From positions 1 to 32,814 of the forward strand of contig JABEUY010000028.1 in NCBI GenBank assembly GCA_013044175.1: DNA of 32,814 nt. The letters are read 5' to 3'. The position numbers and the translations under genes were made by a program. The notes under the pieces were generated by a model. The model made no database searches. It was not told where the DNA came from and saw only the letters and a program-made list of their open reading frames with translations. This document shows positions 31,098 through 32,814 of the stretch, in pieces. The stretch is from Bacilli bacterium. GTDB lineage: Bacteria; Bacillota; Bacilli; Alicyclobacillales; SLC66. The stretch's first letter is position 1; every line of letters starts with the position of its first letter.

Positions 31098-31461
31098 TTT
31101 GCATTGGCTCCTTTATGGGATAAGTATATCGTTACTGCATAATCGTTACCTTGAATGCATCCTTGATTTGTTCACATCAAGTACATTCCTATCGAAAGAA
31201 GGCCTCGCACCATGACCCATTTTCTTAACCTTGTGTTTCCCAGCGTAGCGAATCAACATTTTTCGGGCTTTTCGATTGCCTTATGAGGGCAATCGCAATT
31301 GATCTATGCGTTGAAATTATGGGACGCATGGCCGTCGGCAGAATGAAGCCACCTGTTTTATTACGAGGAAGACCTCCAGGCGGCTATGCCAATCTCATCT
31401 TGTTACCGTTGTCGATGATTATGTTTGTGCTCAGCATATAGCATCTTTCGCAAGATTTGCA
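31098..31461 (+). other. 360-base gap with a short coding-like frame (31283-31441)
   Basis: Most of the region shows no gene. A plus-strand frame of 52 codons (ATG 31283 to TAG 31441) ends in a hydrophobic stretch, NLILLPLSMIMFVLSI, after GRPPGGY. It has no clear ribosome site. The perfect 8-pair hairpin CGATTGCC/GGCAATCG lies at about 31273-31295 and overlaps the start. It may be a remnant of a membrane protein gene. Confidence 0.2.
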
Positions 31462-32334
31462 CTACTCATGCTTTTCGATAAATGTGGAGATCGTGTCTAG
31501 ATACGCATCATGTTCTTCAAGAATCGCAGAATGAGAACTGGTTGCAAAAACATGAAATTCGGCATTAGGTACCAGATCATGATAATAGTCAGTTGAAGCG
31601 GGTGATGCTTCATCATAAAATCCGCAGGTAAAGAGCGAAGGCACCGTGATTTCGCCCAAACGATCCGTTCGATCATAATTCCGTAAAGTGCCTGTCGCAC
31701 AAAACTCAGAGGGTCCCCACATGTAGTTATATACTTGATTGCCAAACGCTTGCTTTTGTTTGGCTTTTTGTTCTTCGGTGCGTTCGACACGGCACACATG
31801 GCGTTTGACATACTCTTTTTCCGCTTCGCGATACGCTTGTGAATCGGTGGTACCGTTCGTTTCGCACTCAAGCAGCACGGCTTGTACTTCTTTAGGTAGA
31901 TCCAGTCGATAGTGATTGGCATCATCCACCCATCGTGATGCGCTTAGACAGGGGCTTGAAAATATCGCCGAAACTACACCGTCTGGTTTCGTTAATAGAT
32001 AGTCGGTTAAAAGCATCGTACCCCAAGAATGACCGAGGATATGCACTTTGGTCAGACCAAGTGCTTCGCGAATCATAGCAAGTTCACGCACATAGCGTTC
32101 GATCGTAAAAAGAGATACATCATTCGGACGATCCGAACGTCCACAGCCAAGTTGATCATAGACGATCACCTGTCTCTGTGCGGCGAGTGACTCAGCGAGC
32201 GGTTGCATCCCGAGATGCGAACTCCCCGGCCCACCATGTAGCGTCAGTAATGGAATTTTTCCCTGTTGCTCTCCATAGATTCCGTACCAAATGCGCCCAC
32301 CTTCGACATCAAGGTACCCTTCGTTCGTGATCAT
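31462..32334 (-). CDS. alpha/beta hydrolase, proline iminopeptidase-like
   Basis: A 290-residue alpha/beta-fold hydrolase of peptidase family S33. The oxyanion motif LLTLHGGPGSSH is near residue 32; the nucleophile lies in LGHSWGT (GxSxG). The Asp is in CGFYDEASP and the His in TSSHSAILEE near the C-terminus. A helical cap insert occupies the middle. Family members release N-terminal proline or act on related small amides or esters; the real substrate is unknown. ATG at 32334 has GAGAGG about 10 bases upstream and is preferred over a TTG at 32364. No signal peptide is seen, so it is cytoplasmic. Confidence 0.88.
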   Translation of the reverse strand: MITNEGYLDVEGGRIWYGIYGEQQGKIPLLTLHGGPGSSHLGMQPLAESLAAQRQVIVYDQLGCGRSDRPNDVSLFTIERYVRELAMIREALGLTKVHILGHSWGTMLLTDYLLTKPDGVVSAIFSSPCLSASRWVDDANHYRLDLPKEVQAVLLECETNGTTDSQAYREAEKEYVKRHVCRVERTEEQKAKQKQAFGNQVYNYMWGPSEFCATGTLRNYDRTDRLGEITVPSLFTCGFYDEASPASTDYYHDLVPNAEFHVFATSSHSAILEEHDAYLDTISTFIEKHE

Positions 32335-32596
32335 TCTTTTGTCGCCTCTCTTCGCTGCCCTCAAGGCTTAAAATATCTACCATCTTATCATCAAACCAGA
32401 CTCGTCTTCATACCATTTCTCATGTACATTTTTGCGAAATAGTCTTAATGGTTAATCATTTTTCTAAAATTTTTCTTAATCCTTATATAAAAATGATGAT
32501 TTAAGCTTCCTTAAAACACTTATTCATGCTATGGTAGTTTCCAAGTCAGCAAAGACTTTTGAACTTTTTCTTACATTTATCATTGGAGGCTCAATA
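32335..32596. other. AT-rich divergent intergenic region
   Basis: No gene is seen. TGCTATGGT around 32527-32535 could be an extended -10 element for the TM2-domain gene. No clear repeat or terminator was found. Confidence 0.3.
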
Positions 32597-32814
32597 ATGA
32601 TGGCAAACGAGAATTTATCATCGAATTTTGTACCGACAAAAAGCAAAGTCGCTGCCGGTGTGTTCGGAATTTTATTAGGTAGTTTAGGTGTTCATAAATT
32701 TTATCTTGGTAAGATCGGTATGGGCATCCTTTATCTCGTATTTTGTTGGACTGGAATTCCAGGCATTATTGGTTTGATTGAAGGTATCATTTATCTTACG
32801 CTTTCTGATGCTGA
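32597..32814 (+). CDS. TM2-domain membrane protein, N-terminal part (runs off the window)
   Basis: ATG at 32597 follows GGAGG by 7 bases, and 72 codons are visible before the window ends. After a polar N-terminus of about 15 residues comes the TM2 pattern: a first helix (AAGVFGILLGSLGVHKFYLG), a short basic turn, then GILYLVFCWTGIPGIIGLIEGIIYL. The conserved G-x-H-x-FYLG core is present. TM2 proteins are small membrane proteins of unknown role. The C-terminus is not seen. Confidence 0.8.
   Translation, partial: MMANENLSSNFVPTKSKVAAGVFGILLGSLGVHKFYLGKIGMGILYLVFCWTGIPGIIGLIEGIIYLTLSDA

Noticed and set aside
31273-31295. Terminator at the CGATTGCC/GGCAATCG hairpin
   Set aside because: No T tract on either strand and no gene ending next to it.

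Overview
The window reads as a chromosomal segment of a moderate-GC Gram-positive bacterium of the Bacillales. Nearly every gene has a strong GGAGG-type ribosome site, GTG and TTG starts occur, and several genes have Bacillus-type relatives: a SigY-like ECF sigma factor with YxlC/YxlD-like partners, csoR-copA-copZ, rsgA, and an MntP-type pump. An Alicyclobacillus-like acidophile would fit, but that is inference. No tRNA, rRNA, CRISPR array or intact transposase was seen.

Layout. 1-4000: the 5' part of a CHASE4 sensor gene, a MOSC protein, a small 75-residue protein with its own terminator, an MFS exporter and a family-2 glycosyltransferase. 4000-4460: an orphan minus-strand promoter and terminator that may bound a small RNA. 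4460-13790: a hexuronate catabolic locus. A sugar:proton symporter diverges from a LacI-type regulator, and facing them is the operon kdgK-eda-uxaA-uxaB-iolB-like-M24-like. It covers tagaturonate to altronate to KDG to KDPG to pyruvate plus glyceraldehyde-3-phosphate. No uxaC-type uronate isomerase is present; the IolB/KduI-type cupin is the candidate for that step. The palindrome TGTTA-N3-TAACA occurs at both the divergent promoter and the kdgK promoter, so the LacI-type protein probably controls both.

13840-20240: a soluble MEDS-domain histidine kinase with a DUF1345-like membrane protein, a secreted-protein gene broken by one amber codon, fabV, a decayed DUF2075 helicase-like gene and mntP. 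20500-23500: a MATE transporter, a hicBA toxin-antitoxin pair, an in-frame-deleted mosaic copy of the MATE gene, and an unknown membrane protein. 23650-25100: the SigY-like operon ending in a YbjQ-family protein. 25190-27260: unknown coding debris, a decayed rmuC, rsgA, and an unusually compact 24-codon gene with its own promoter and terminator.

27300-32814: csoR-copA-copZ copper homeostasis genes with two CsoR-type sites, a nitroreductase, a proline iminopeptidase-like hydrolase and the start of a TM2-domain protein. A theme of the window is gene decay: four genes or copies carry truncations, frameshifts or ambers beside well-kept operons. The most promising unexplained items are the isomerase-less uronate operon with its metal-ligand-poor M24 protein, the 24-residue peptide gene, the mosaic MATE remnant and the orphan transcription unit at 4000-4285.
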